DNA of 64,000 nucleotides. It comes from Microbacterium barkeri. GTDB taxonomy: Bacteria > Actinomycetota > Actinomycetes > Actinomycetales > Microbacteriaceae. Positions 52,636 to 61,288 of this stretch are shown here, piece by piece; positions within the stretch are counted from its first letter, which is position 1, and every line of letters starts with the position of its first letter. The position numbers and the translations under genes were made by a program. The notes beneath the pieces are model-generated. The model was not told where the DNA came from, searched no databases, and was given only the letters and a program-made list of their open reading frames with translations. The stretch is from the NCBI RefSeq assembly GCF_027921765.1, contig NZ_BSEJ01000017.1, forward strand, positions 1-64,000, read 5' to 3'.

Positions 52636-52959
52636 CCGGTCGTTGAGCGAGCGGAGCGAGTCGAAACGTGGTGACCTTTCGAGGGTCGGTCGCGTCGTTT
52701 CGTCTCGGTCGCTGGCGCTCCCTCGCTCAACGACCGGGGGCGAGCGGATGGGCACCTTCCGGTCGTTGAGCGAGCGGAGCGAGTCGAAACGTGGTGACCT
52801 TTCGAGGGTCGGTCGCGTCGTTTCGTCTCGGTCGCTGGCGCTCCCTCGCTCAACGACCGGGAGGCGTCGTTTCGTCTCGGTCGCTGGCGCTCCTTCGCTC
52901 AACGGCCGGGGTCGGGGCGTTTCGTCTCGGTCGCTGGCGCTCCCTCGCTCAACGACCGG
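52636..52959. repeat. Family C repeat cluster: two full palindromes and two half units
   Basis: Full 102-bp palindromes at 52636-52737 and 52759-52860 are identical. Right half units lie at 52869-52909 and 52919-52959. Arms read CCGGTCGTTGAGCGAG at the outside and CGAAACG at the inside, with a GTGGTGACC centre. One arm is short (about 37 nt) and the other long (about 42 nt, with an extra GGTCGCTGGCGCTCC-type block). GGTCGTTGAGCGAG repeats of this kind are, to my knowledge, abundant in Microbacteriaceae genomes. Confidence 0.9.
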
Positions 52960-53057
52960 GAGGCGAAGCTCGCCACCGACCCGCGAGAACCGCCGCGACA
53001 TCCAATCGCGGTGTCAAGCCGCTCGCGCCATCCGCCGTCGCCGTCTAGGAAAGACGC

Positions 53058-53894
53058 ATGACCATCCCCACCTGGACTGCACATGGCGGGCTCGAGCTGC
53101 CCGTCCTCGGATTCGGAACCTACCGCCTCAAGGGATCGGATGGCGCGGATGGCGTCGCGCGCGCCATCGAGAAGGGCTACCGGCTCATCGACTCTGCCTT
53201 CAACTACGAGAACGAGGGCACGGTCGGCGCGGGGGTGCGGCGGGCCGGGATCGACCGCGACGAGGTCATCGCCACGTCGAAGCTCCCGGGTCGGCATCAC
53301 GCGTACGACGAGGCGCTGGAGACGATCGAGGAGAGCGTGTTCCGGTCTGGGCTCGGCGATCTCGACCTCTATCTCATCCACTGGCCCAACCCGAAGACCG
53401 ATCGGTACGTCGAGGCGTGGGAGGCGCTCATCGAGGCGCGCGAGCGCGGGCTCGTGAAGGCGATCGGGGTGTGCAACTTCCTGCCCGAGCACCTGGAGCG
53501 GCTCGAGCGCGAGACCGGCGTGCTGCCCGAGGTGAACCAGATCGAGATGCACCCGTACTTCCCGCAGGAGGAGCTGCTGCGGTTCGATGCGGAGCACGGC
53601 ATCCTCACCGAGGCCTGGAGTCCGCTCGGGCGCGGCAACGACCTCCTCGAGAACGAGGTCATCGTCGACATCGCGCGCAAGCACGGCGCGACACCCGGCC
53701 AGACGGTGCTCGCATGGGCGATCGCGCGGGTGTCGATCCCGATCCCGAAGGCGGCGAGCGACGAGCGGCAGCTCGAGAACCTCGGCGCGCTCGAGGTGGA
53801 GCTCGACGAGGACGACATCGCGGCGATCACGGCGCTCGGGCGCGCGGATGGCCGACTCGCCGACCAGGACCCCGCCGAGTACGAGGAGTTCTAG
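53058..53894 (+). CDS. Aldo/keto reductase
   Basis: A 278-residue NADPH-dependent TIM-barrel oxidoreductase. Tetrad residues are visible: Asp and Tyr in RLIDSAFNYENEG (about 47-57), Lys in ATSKLPG (about 77), His in LIHWPNP (about 111). IGVCNFLPEHLERL and IPIPKAASDERQLENLGAL give the cofactor phosphate site. Similar to 2,5-diketo-D-gluconate reductases; physiological substrate unknown. Its TAG stop shares the tetramer CTAG with the stop of the convergent regulator. Confidence 0.92.
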   Translation: MTIPTWTAHGGLELPVLGFGTYRLKGSDGADGVARAIEKGYRLIDSAFNYENEGTVGAGVRRAGIDRDEVIATSKLPGRHHAYDEALETIEESVFRSGLGDLDLYLIHWPNPKTDRYVEAWEALIEARERGLVKAIGVCNFLPEHLERLERETGVLPEVNQIEMHPYFPQEELLRFDAEHGILTEAWSPLGRGNDLLENEVIVDIARKHGATPGQTVLAWAIARVSIPIPKAASDERQLENLGALEVELDEDDIAAITALGRADGRLADQDPAEYEEF

Positions 53895-54334
53895 GTCGCG
53901 CGGCGAGCTCGTGCACGCAGCACGTGCTCGCCCGCCTCGACGTACGACGTGAACAGCTCGGTCACGTCGTGCAGTCGGTCTGCGGTCTCGGGCGTCTCGG
54001 TGAGGCTCTCGGCCGCCTGCAGCGTGCGGATGAACGCGCGTGCGCGCTCATGGCTCGCCGCGAGCAGGCTCTCGAATCCGCCTGTCGCCTCGATGAGGAG
54101 GCGCCGGCTGCCGGGCTGGGGGATGGTCCGGGCGAGCCCCCACGCCACGAGCTCGCGGACGGCGGTGCTCACGGCTCCCGCACTGAGCGAGAGTTCGGCG
54201 CGCAACTCCTCTGCGCGGGACGGCTCATCCTGGAGCAGGAGATAGCCGTAGACTCGGCCGGTTGCGCGAGGGAGGTTCCACGCGGCGAGTCTGTCGCCCA
54301 TCGCGTCGATGAACTGCTCGCGGTCCGCGCTCAT
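53891..54334 (-). CDS. GbsR/MarR-family transcriptional regulator
   Basis: A 147-residue regulator. The winged helix LPRATGRVYGYLLLQDEPSR, then LRAELSLSAGAVSTAVRELV, is typical of the GbsR branch of MarR. A helical C-terminal half follows. Coupled by ATGA to the hydrolase gene upstream, so it probably regulates that gene; the hydrolase promoter contains an A/T-rich TTTTCAGAAA sequence that could be the operator. Confidence 0.82.
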   Translation of the reverse strand: MSADREQFIDAMGDRLAAWNLPRATGRVYGYLLLQDEPSRAEELRAELSLSAGAVSTAVRELVAWGLARTIPQPGSRRLLIEATGGFESLLAASHERARAFIRTLQAAESLTETPETADRLHDVTELFTSYVEAGEHVLRARARRAT

Positions 54335-55164
54335 CCGCGCCGCCCCAAGGGCCCGGGCTTCGCGGCACGCCACTCGTCGAGGATCTCGCACAACGCGCGA
54401 GACGTCTCCGCGGGCGCATCCCAGGTGAGGATATGCCCGGCGCCGGGAATGACCCGTTCGCGCACGTCCTCGGCCGCCGCCCACCGCGCCATCGCCGACG
54501 CGATGTTCCCCGTTCGATCCTCCGCGCCGCGCACGAGGCCGAGCGGCACGGGGGAGAGGTAGGTGGGATCCGGCTGCACGAACGAGGTCGTCGCCCGCCA
54601 GACGTCGAGGAAGACGCGCTTGGGCATCCGCGCGAACACCGACTCGGCTCGAGTCACCGCCTCCGGCCGCACAGCCGACGCACGGGCCATCAGGCGCGCC
54701 ATGGTCCGCGCCGGCATCGCCGCGAGCGCAGGCGCGGCGAGCCGGAGGCCGAGCCGCTCCATCGCGGACAGAGGGCCGGTGTTCCACGTCGACCCGAGCA
54801 CGATCAGACCGCTCACGCGATCAGGGTGCGCACGCGTGAAGGCCTGGGCGAGGTTGCCGCCGAGCGAATGCCCCACGAGCACCGGCGACGGATGGTCGCA
54901 GGCCGAGAGAAGAGCGTCGAGATCCCGCAGCGCGTCCTGCGCGGCGAAGCGCGTGCCCGCCTCCATCGCGGATTCTCCGTGCCCGCGCAGATCGCAGACG
55001 ACGACGCGGATGCCGCGCTCGATCAGGGCGCCGGCCTGGTCGTCGAACATCGTGTGGTCGAGGCCCGCCCCGTGGAGCAAGACGACGGCCTGCTCGCCGC
55101 TGCCTGCGTCCTCGTACGCGAGCTGCGCGTCCCCTCTCTCGAGCCGCTTCGTCAAATTCACCAC
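54331..55164 (-). CDS. Alpha/beta hydrolase
   Basis: About 277 residues with the oxyanion region VVLLHGAGLDHTMFDDQAG, VCDLRGHGES, the nucleophile elbow VGHSLGGN (Ser), and the catalytic His in GAGHILTWDAP near the end. The cap region is basic and helical. The GTG at 55164 is chosen because TATTTT lies 6 nt upstream; ATGs at 55182 and 55200 would lie upstream of or over that hexamer. Substrate unknown; likely an esterase or lipase controlled by the coupled GbsR-type regulator. Confidence 0.83.
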   Translation of the reverse strand: MVNLTKRLERGDAQLAYEDAGSGEQAVVLLHGAGLDHTMFDDQAGALIERGIRVVVCDLRGHGESAMEAGTRFAAQDALRDLDALLSACDHPSPVLVGHSLGGNLAQAFTRAHPDRVSGLIVLGSTWNTGPLSAMERLGLRLAAPALAAMPARTMARLMARASAVRPEAVTRAESVFARMPKRVFLDVWRATTSFVQPDPTYLSPVPLGLVRGAEDRTGNIASAMARWAAAEDVRERVIPGAGHILTWDAPAETSRALCEILDEWRAAKPGPLGRRG

Positions 55165-55170
55165 TTTCTG

Positions 55171-55176
55171 AAAATA
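55171..55176 (-). promoter_or_regulatory. -10 candidate, leaderless hydrolase
   Basis: TATTTT on the minus strand ends 6 nt before the GTG at 55164, in the most A/T-rich stretch of the region. Confidence 0.5.
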
Positions 55177-55296
55177 ACCCATCCGACACGACGCGGCCAC
55201 CCACCCCGGTCACCCAACCGTTACCCGAGGCACCGATGATTGCCAGGTGACACCGCCTATCGTCGAGGGCATCATCTGCTCCAGAGGAGGCACCGC

Positions 55297-55929
55297 ATGA
55301 CCGACGTCCTCGGACCGAAGCCGCCCCGCAGTCGCGCTCGCCTGTGGGTCGCCACGCTCCTTCTTCTCGTCTACGCGGGCTTCGTCGCTCTCGTCACGCT
55401 CTGGCCCAACCCGAGCGACCTCGAGTTCGGCGGCATCGCCGACCGTGTGCTGAACGTGCTGTACCGCTTCGGCGTGCCCGAGTCGTTCGGCTTCGACGAG
55501 CTCGAGTTCACGGCGAACATCGGCATGTTCGTGCCCCTCGGCTTCTTCCTCGGTCTCGCGCTGCCGCGGCGCGGATGGTGGCTCGCGCTGTTCCTCGTGC
55601 CCGGCTACTCCGGCTTCATCGAGTTCACGCAGGCGACGGCCCTCGAGTCGCGCGTCTCGAGCATCCTCGACGTCTTCGCGAACACGACCGGCGGCTACAT
55701 CGGCCTCCTCTTCGCGATGACGATGCGCGCCATGATCTATGCGCGCGACCGGCGGATCATCGCGCGTGCCATCTGGGAGCGCGACGCGGAGATCATCCGC
55801 GCCCGGCAGCATCCGCTTCCGCAGCAGCGCGTGACGCAGCGGGAGCCCGACCCGGCGACGCGGATCTTCGAGCAGCGGCCCGCCTGGCGCGACCCCCAGG
55901 ACGCCCCGACCGAGCGGCTCCCGTTCTGA
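55297..55929 (+). CDS. VanZ-like membrane protein
   Basis: A 210-residue protein with four membrane spans in residues 18-145. The VanZ signature is ELEFTANIGMFVPLGFFLGL with ATALESRVSSILDVFANTTG after it. The C-terminal 65 residues are hydrophilic and Arg-rich. VanZ proteins are linked to low-level teicoplanin resistance or envelope homeostasis, but most members are uncharacterised. ATG at 55297 with AGAGGAGG 7 nt upstream. Confidence 0.85.
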   Translation: MTDVLGPKPPRSRARLWVATLLLLVYAGFVALVTLWPNPSDLEFGGIADRVLNVLYRFGVPESFGFDELEFTANIGMFVPLGFFLGLALPRRGWWLALFLVPGYSGFIEFTQATALESRVSSILDVFANTTGGYIGLLFAMTMRAMIYARDRRIIARAIWERDAEIIRARQHPLPQQRVTQREPDPATRIFEQRPAWRDPQDAPTERLPF

Positions 55930-55935
55930 AACGAA

Positions 55936-55945
55936 AAGTTAACTT
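55936..55945. promoter_or_regulatory. AAGTTAACTT palindrome upstream of a small gene
   Basis: A perfect 10-bp palindrome overlapping a possible -35 (TTGGCT, 55944-55949), 76 nt before the next gene. Unusually A/T-rich for this genome, so a possible operator. Confidence 0.4.
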
Positions 55946-56021
55946 GGCTAATCGCTTCCATGTCTAGTAACCTCCGAAGTGTGGGCAGACGCTCACAGGT
56001 CGACGAACGAGGGGGCACGTC

Positions 56022-56354
56022 ATGGGCAGGATCTTCTACGGCACGAGCGACCAGGCGATCGAGATCGAGGACCGGCTCCTCGCGCACGTCCAGGCCGTCG
56101 TCATCACCAAGCTGCGGCGCGGGGAGTCGTTCTCCCTCACCTGCCGCGCCGCGGATGGCTCGCGCGAGACGATGTGGGTCAACTCCGCGATCCCGATCCG
56201 CATCGTCCTCGACGAGGAGACGGATGGTCGACTCGACCGGGAGCTGCTCGTGCAGCTCGTCGAGGCGGCGAACTCGAACCGTGGGCTCGACGTGACCGAG
56301 CTCATGGCCGAGTCGGCGTCTGCACGACGCCGGGATCTGCCGCGCGCCGCCTGA
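56022..56354 (+). CDS. DUF7882-type small protein
   Basis: A 110-residue protein starting MGRIFYGTSDQAIEIEDRLL with VVITKLRRGESFSLTC, then MWVNSAIPIRIVLDE and LLVQLVEAANSNRGLDV. I recognise this layout from a conserved Microbacteriaceae protein of unknown function. GAGGGGG precedes the ATG by 7 nt. It is single, with its own promoter region and terminator, and no signal peptide. Confidence 0.75.
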   Translation: MGRIFYGTSDQAIEIEDRLLAHVQAVVITKLRRGESFSLTCRAADGSRETMWVNSAIPIRIVLDEETDGRLDRELLVQLVEAANSNRGLDVTELMAESASARRRDLPRAA

Positions 56355-56427
56355 AGGGGCAGGCACCTGCATCCGGTGGGGGAGCCGGGCACAGGGGATG
56401 ACGCGCAGCGAATATGACCGAGAGGAG

Positions 56428-56459
56428 ACGGGCCGAACGCCGGGGGACGTTCGGCCCGT
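56428..56459 (+). terminator. Terminator after the DUF7882-type gene
   Basis: A perfect 12-bp stem ACGGGCCGAACG with an 8-nt loop, followed by TTTCGCAT. Confidence 0.82.
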
Positions 56460-56498
56460 TTCGCATATCCGGATGGTGCGGGCTCAGGAGGCGCTCGT

Positions 56499-56708
56499 CC
56501 CGGTCGTCGAGCGAGGGAGCGCGAGCGCCCTCTCCCCGGTCGTTGAGCGAGGGAGCGCCAGCGCACTGTCCCCGGTCGTTGAGCGAGGAGCGCGAGCGCA
56601 CTCTCCCCGGTCGTTGAGCGAGGGAGCGCCAGCGACCGAGTCGAAACGCGGTGACCGTTCCTCCACAGCTCACCCCGTTTCGTCTCGCTTCCCTCGCTCA
56701 ACGACCGG
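56499..56708. repeat. Family C repeat cluster: three half units and a full palindrome
   Basis: Left half units start at 56499, 56536 and 56572, and a full 102-bp palindrome spans 56607-56708. The long arm comes first here, opposite to the cluster at 52636. The palindrome overlaps the 3' end of the WYL regulator gene by 11 bp and provides its stop codon. Confidence 0.88.
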
Positions 56709-57666
56709 AAGCGCCGCCCGCCGCCCGCTGGAGGCGCGCGGCGAGCCGTTCGAGCGCCGCGACGACCTCGTCGCCTTCGAGCACCTCGATGTCCGCGCCG
56801 AGCTGCGTCAGTGAGAGCGCGAGCCGGTCGGGGTCGTGCGAGCCGAGCTCGAAACGGCACGTGCTCTCGTCGATCTCCTCGATCTCGATCGGGATGGGGA
56901 TCCGCGCGGCGACCTCGGCGGCCGGCGCGTGCACGATCACGCGCGCGCGGTACGTCCAGGTCGACCGCGCGACGCGGCGCACGACGAAGTTCACGACCTC
57001 CTCTTCGGGGATGACCCGCGGTCGGAACCGCGCGCCCGTCGGCGTGTGCGGCACCATCCGATCGACGCGGAAGATGCGCCAGTCGTCGCGAGCGAGATCC
57101 CACGCGAGCAGGTACCAGAGCGGCCCCCAGTTCACGAGCCGCTGCGGCTCGACGTGGCGCGGCTCGGTGCGGCCGTCATGCGTCGTGTATCCGAAGCGCA
57201 GCCGCTCATGGCTGCGGATGGCCGCCGCGACTGCGCCGAGCACGGGGAGCTCGACCGGCCCGCCCGGATCGGGCACGGCGCTCGTCGCCGCGCGCACGGC
57301 CTCGACACGCCGGCGCAGGTGCGACGGCAGCACCTGCTCGAGCTTCGCGAGGGCGGTGAGGGATGTCTCCTCGACGCCGACGCCCCGGGTCACGATCGCG
57401 CCGAGCCCGAGCCCGAGCGCGACGGCGACCGCCTCGTCGTCGTCGAGGAGAAGCGGCGGCATCGCCGTGCCGGCGGCGAGGCGGTACCCGCCCGAGACGC
57501 CCGGGCGCGCGTCGACCGGATAGCCGAGCGCGCGCAGGCGGCCGATGTCGGCGCGCACGGTCCGCGTGCTCACGCCGAGGCGCTCCGAGAGCGCCGAGCT
57601 CGTCCAGTCGCGTCGCGCCTGAAGGAGTGAGAGCAGCTCGAGCAGGCGGGCCGAGGTCTCCAGCAT
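56698..57666 (-). CDS. WYL-domain transcriptional regulator
   Basis: A 322-residue regulator. The N-terminal HTH_11 winged helix is SALSERLGVSTRTVRADIGR (residues 24-43). The WYL domain, centred on LRFGYTTHDGRTEPRHVEPQ and NWGPLWYLLAWDLARDDWRI, follows. WYL proteins sense ligands or nucleic acid and often control stress or defence genes. Start ATG at 57666 with GATGAT 6 nt upstream. Its last codons, Gly-Arg-stop, come from a family C repeat. It is divergent from the epoxide hydrolase, a possible target. Confidence 0.87.
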   Translation of the reverse strand: MLETSARLLELLSLLQARRDWTSSALSERLGVSTRTVRADIGRLRALGYPVDARPGVSGGYRLAAGTAMPPLLLDDDEAVAVALGLGLGAIVTRGVGVEETSLTALAKLEQVLPSHLRRRVEAVRAATSAVPDPGGPVELPVLGAVAAAIRSHERLRFGYTTHDGRTEPRHVEPQRLVNWGPLWYLLAWDLARDDWRIFRVDRMVPHTPTGARFRPRVIPEEEVVNFVVRRVARSTWTYRARVIVHAPAAEVAARIPIPIEIEEIDESTCRFELGSHDPDRLALSLTQLGADIEVLEGDEVVAALERLAARLQRAAGGASGR

Positions 57667-57672
57667 GCCTCG

Positions 57673-57678
57673 ATCATC
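57673..57678 (-). promoter_or_regulatory. -10 candidate, leaderless WYL regulator
   Basis: GATGAT on the minus strand ends 6 nt before the ATG at 57666. Confidence 0.4.
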
Positions 57679-57728
57679 CTCCGAATCGCGGAAGCTCATC
57701 GTCCGCATTGCCTGGAAGCGTCGATGTC

Positions 57729-58865
57729 ATGACCGAAAGCACAGCTCTCACACCCTTCCGCATCGACATCCCGCAGGCCGACCTCGACGATCTCCGTGAC
57801 CGGCTCGCGCGCACGCGCTGGCCGCACCCGGTGCCGGGTCGCGACGACCCGCATGACTTCAGCCGGGGCATCCCGCTTCCGTACCTCCGCGAGCTCGCGG
57901 AGTACTGGCGCGACGGGTTCGACTGGCGTGCGCAGGAGGCTCGGCTCAACGAGCTCGAGCAGCTGACGACCGTCGTCGACGGCCAGACCCTCCACGTCGT
58001 GCACGTGCGATCGTCTGACCCCGCCGCCACGCCGCTGCTCCTGAATCACGGATGGCCCGGCTCGTTCATCGAGTACGAGCGGATCATCCCGCTGCTCGCC
58101 GACGACTTCCACCTCGTGATCGCCTCACCGCCCGGGTTCGGCTTCTCGACTCCGCTCGCGAGCACCGGATGGGAGCTCGCGCGGACGACGGATGCCTTCG
58201 CCGAGATCATGTCGAGGCTCGGCTACGAGCGGTTCGCGGTCCACGGCACCGACATCGGGTCCGGCGTCGCCGGCCGTCTCGCCGCGGTCTACCCCGAGCG
58301 CGTGATCGGCATGCACCTCGGCATCGACCGGGCGGTGCTCGGGCTCGTGGGTGCGGTCTTCCCGCGACCCGACGGGCTGTCGGAGGTCGAGGCTGCGGAG
58401 CTCGACGCGATCCTGGCAGCGAGCGCCGCCGAGCGCGGCTACCTCGAGATGCACAACCACCGCCCCGACACGATCGGTGCGGCGCTGACAGACTCACCCG
58501 TGGGGCTCCTCGCGTGGATCGGGGAGAAGTTCAAGGTGCGGTCGGGCGACGGGTACGGCGCGCCGGTGGTGGATCGCGACCAGCTCCTCGCCGACGTGAG
58601 CCTGTACTGGTTCACCCGCAGCGGCGCATCGAGTGCGCAGTTCTACTACGAGGGCGCGCATTCGGGGGTGATGCCGCTCATGGGCGGCCCGGTGCCCTCG
58701 GCCTGGGCGGCGTTCGACACGCACCCGCTGCTGCGTCGCACGATGGATCCGGCGAACCGCATCGAGCACTGGAGCGACTTCACTGAGGGTGGTCACTTCC
58801 CCGCGATGGATGCGCCGGAGCTGCTCGTCGCGGATCTGCGGGGGTTCCTCCGCGGGCTCAGCTGA
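57729..58865 (+). CDS. Epoxide hydrolase (EHN-type)
   Basis: A 378-residue alpha/beta hydrolase with the N-terminal epoxide hydrolase (EHN) domain (FRIDIPQADLDDLRDRLART ... residues 10-110). The oxyanion motif is HGWPGS, the nucleophile Asp is in VHGTDIGSGVAGRL, and the catalytic His is in EGGHFPAMDAPELL near the C terminus. Length fits microsomal-type bacterial epoxide hydrolases (about 380). Divergent from the WYL regulator, with starts 62 nt apart. Substrate unknown. Confidence 0.88.
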   Translation: MTESTALTPFRIDIPQADLDDLRDRLARTRWPHPVPGRDDPHDFSRGIPLPYLRELAEYWRDGFDWRAQEARLNELEQLTTVVDGQTLHVVHVRSSDPAATPLLLNHGWPGSFIEYERIIPLLADDFHLVIASPPGFGFSTPLASTGWELARTTDAFAEIMSRLGYERFAVHGTDIGSGVAGRLAAVYPERVIGMHLGIDRAVLGLVGAVFPRPDGLSEVEAAELDAILAASAAERGYLEMHNHRPDTIGAALTDSPVGLLAWIGEKFKVRSGDGYGAPVVDRDQLLADVSLYWFTRSGASSAQFYYEGAHSGVMPLMGGPVPSAWAAFDTHPLLRRTMDPANRIEHWSDFTEGGHFPAMDAPELLVADLRGFLRGLS

Positions 58866-58868
58866 GGG

Positions 58869-58956
58869 TTGCTCGGCCGCACCAGGGGGTGTCTCTCGGC
58901 CGCACCGGGGGTTGCTCGGCCGCCCCTGGCTGTCCCCTCGGCCGCCCCTGGCTGTT
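58869..58956. repeat. Four short direct repeats of CTCGGCCGC
   Basis: CTCGGCCGC occurs at 58872, 58895, 58915 and 58937, spaced 20-23 bp, each followed by a C/G-rich variant. They lead directly into three family B palindromes. Confidence 0.6.
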
Positions 58957-59157
58957 CGGGTCGCAGTTTCGGCCCCTAAACGCGGGGTTGAGGACGGTCT
59001 TTGCGACCTGGGCAGTTGGGTCGGCTGTTCAGGTCGCAGTTGCGGCCCCTAAACGCTGGTTGGGGGACGGCTTCTGCGACCTGAGCGGTTGGGCCGTGGT
59101 GTTCGGGTCGCAGTTTCGGTCCCTAAACGCTGGTTGTGGGACGGCTTCTGCGACCTG
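58957..59157. repeat. Family B palindromes, copies 3-5
   Basis: Three 54-bp units at 58957-59010, 59030-59083 and 59104-59157, spaced 73 and 74 bp. Ends are YRGGTCGCAG and TTGCGACCTG or CTGCGACCTG; the inner part reads like GGCCCCTAAACGC and GGACGG. Same length as copies 1-2 at 14505 and 14587 but a different inner subtype. Confidence 0.85.
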
Positions 59158-59172
59158 AGCGATTGCTCTTCC

Positions 59173-59273
59173 CCGGTCGTTGAGCGAGGGAGCGCCAGCG
59201 ACCGAGACGAAACGTGGTGACGGTTCTTCGGGTTCGGCGGCGTTTCGACTCGCTTCGCTCGCTCAACGCCCGG
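59173..59273. repeat. Family C full palindrome
   Basis: 101 bp, long arm first, ending in GCTCGCTCAACGCCCGG. It follows the last family B unit by 16 bp and precedes a two-component system. Confidence 0.88.
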
Positions 59274-59380
59274 GGAGACGGCACCCGCCCGCTCCACATC
59301 CCGAAGCGGCACTCATCACCCCACCCCACCCCCGCCGCCCCTCACCCGCGCGGGGGAGGCGCGGCGGTGCCGGGGCGCGG

Positions 59381-59386
59381 CACGAT
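59381..59386 (+). promoter_or_regulatory. -10 candidate, leaderless sensor kinase
   Basis: CACGAT ends 6 nt before the GTG at 59393. Confidence 0.45.
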
Positions 59387-59392
59387 GGAGCC

Positions 59393-60565
59393 GTGACCGC
59401 AACCGACGCCGACCGTCGCGGGCCGCTCGTCGCGGCGGCGCTCCTGTGCGCGATCGCCCTGCCGATGACGATCGCGATGCTCGTACAGCTCGTCGCGCCC
59501 GTACAGGGCGGGGCGTGGGCGACGTGGATCGGCGCGCTCGCTGTCGTGCTCCACGCGGCCGCCTTCGCATCGCCGTGGCTGCCGCGGATGGCGTTCGCCG
59601 TCGGGGCCGCGGTGATGCTCGCACTCGCCCTCATGGCCGACGCCGGAACGTCGAGCGCCGCCCTCGTGCCGTCCGCGGTGGCGTTCCTCCTGCTCGAGTG
59701 GCAGGTCGCGTCGACCCAGGGGCGTGCGACGGCCGTCGCGGCGCTGGTCGTCGGCATCGTCGGCGCGTTCGTCATCACGGGCGTCGACGTCGTCTCGACG
59801 CGGCAGGCCGACCCGGCGCTCATCGCCTTCGAGGTCATCGCGCTCGCCGCGGTCGTGGGCGCGGCGTGGGCGCTCGGAAGGTCGGCGCGGCGACGCCGCT
59901 TCGCGACGGCCGAGCGCGAGCGGCAGCAGGTGCGGGATGCTCTCGCCGCCGAGCGCGCGCGGATCGGGCGCGACCTGCACGACGTCGTGTCGCACTCGCT
60001 CACGGTCATGATCGCCCAGGCCGAGGCGGCGCGCGTGCTCACGAGCGAGCCGCGTGCGGCGGATGCCCTCGCCCGCGTGGCCGACACCGGGCGCTCGGCG
60101 ATGCAGGGGCTGCGCGGGATGCTCCGCGTGCTCGACGAGGCGGATGCCGGTCGAAGCGCGCTCGACGAGACCGCGCCCGCCCCGGACCTCGCGTCGCTCG
60201 CCGCTCTCGTGGCCGGCGCGGGGTCATCCGATCACCGCCTCTCGTTCATCGAGACCGGGCATCCGCTCCCGCTCGCGCCCGACGCCCAGCTCGCGCTCTA
60301 CCGCGCCGCGCAGGAGGCGATCACCAACGCCGTGCGCCACGTGCGTCCGCCGGTCGAGGTGCGCGTCGAGCTCACATGGGGCGAGCGCGATGTGCGCCTC
60401 ACGGTCGCGGATGACGGCGGCTCCGGCCGGCGCGACGATCCGGGCGGCGGCACGGGACTCATCGGGATGGCCGAGCGCGTGCGCCAGGCGGGCGGCGTGC
60501 TCGAAGTGCGCAGGGGAGCGGGATGGACGGTGCAGGTGACGATGCCGGTGGAGCAGGGCGCATGA
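59393..60565 (+). CDS. NarL-type sensor histidine kinase
   Basis: A 390-residue membrane kinase with about five hydrophobic segments in residues 10-160. The HisKA_3 phospho-histidine is in IGRDLHDVVSHSLTVMIAQ near residue 197. The HATPase domain has AAQEAITNAVRHVRP and GGGTGLIGMAERVRQAGG. The GTG at 59393 fits the leaderless pattern; upstream readings run into repeat DNA. Its partner regulator overlaps it by 4 nt. The membrane protein at 61289 is a plausible partner or target. Confidence 0.88.
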   Translation: MTATDADRRGPLVAAALLCAIALPMTIAMLVQLVAPVQGGAWATWIGALAVVLHAAAFASPWLPRMAFAVGAAVMLALALMADAGTSSAALVPSAVAFLLLEWQVASTQGRATAVAALVVGIVGAFVITGVDVVSTRQADPALIAFEVIALAAVVGAAWALGRSARRRRFATAERERQQVRDALAAERARIGRDLHDVVSHSLTVMIAQAEAARVLTSEPRAADALARVADTGRSAMQGLRGMLRVLDEADAGRSALDETAPAPDLASLAALVAGAGSSDHRLSFIETGHPLPLAPDAQLALYRAAQEAITNAVRHVRPPVEVRVELTWGERDVRLTVADDGGSGRRDDPGGGTGLIGMAERVRQAGGVLEVRRGAGWTVQVTMPVEQGA

Positions 60566-61230
60566 TCCGGGTGCTGCTCGCCGATGATCAGGAGCTCCTC
60601 CGCGACGCGCTCACGACCATCCTCGGCGCGGACGCGCGCCTCGAGATCGTCGGGGGAGTGGCGGATGGCGCGGCCGCGGTCGAGCACGTGCGCGCGCACG
60701 ACGTCGACGTGGTGCTGATGGATGTGCGGATGCCCGGGATGGACGGGATCCGCGCGACCGAGGAAGTGCGGCGGGTGCGCCCGTCGACCCGCGTGCTCGT
60801 GCTGACGACGTTCGACGTCGACGAGTACGTGTTCGGTGCCATCCGCGCCGGAGCGAGCGGGTTCCTCACGAAGGACGCGCGCCCCGACGCGCTCGTCGAC
60901 GCGATCGTGCGGGTGGCCGCGGGCGATGCCGTCATGGCGCCGCGGGCCACGGCGCTCCTGCTGCAGCACGTGCGGAGGCAGGCGGCTCCTGCAGGCGGCG
61001 ACCCGCTTGCCGTGCTCAGCCCGCGCGAGCGCGAGGTCGCGCTGATGCTCGCACGCGGAGCGTCGAACGACGAGATCGGGCGGGCGCTGTACCTCACGGG
61101 CAACACGGTCAAGACGCACGTGAAGGCGATCCTCGCGAAGCTCGGCCTCGCGGATCGGATCCAGGTCGTCATCTGGGCGTACGAGCACGGCGTCGTCGAG
61201 CCGGGCGCTCAGCCTCACCCGCGCGGGTGA
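60562..61230 (+). CDS. LuxR/NarL-family response regulator
   Basis: A 222-residue regulator. The receiver has its Asp in VVLMDVRMPGMDG near residue 54 and FLTKDARPDAL. The LuxR helix-turn-helix is VLSPREREVALMLARGASND, then NTVKTHVKAILAKLG, near residues 150-200. ATGA overlap with the kinase. Confidence 0.9.
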   Translation: MIRVLLADDQELLRDALTTILGADARLEIVGGVADGAAAVEHVRAHDVDVVLMDVRMPGMDGIRATEEVRRVRPSTRVLVLTTFDVDEYVFGAIRAGASGFLTKDARPDALVDAIVRVAAGDAVMAPRATALLLQHVRRQAAPAGGDPLAVLSPREREVALMLARGASNDEIGRALYLTGNTVKTHVKAILAKLGLADRIQVVIWAYEHGVVEPGAQPHPRG

Positions 61231-61276
61231 TCCGCTCCCGCTCCCACGGGCGAAGCGCGGCACGGGGTCTCCGCGC

Positions 61277-61282
61277 GACCGT
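61277..61282 (+). promoter_or_regulatory. -10 candidate, leaderless membrane protein
   Basis: GACCGT ends 6 nt before the ATG at 61289. Confidence 0.4.
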
Positions 61283-61288
61283 GGAGCC

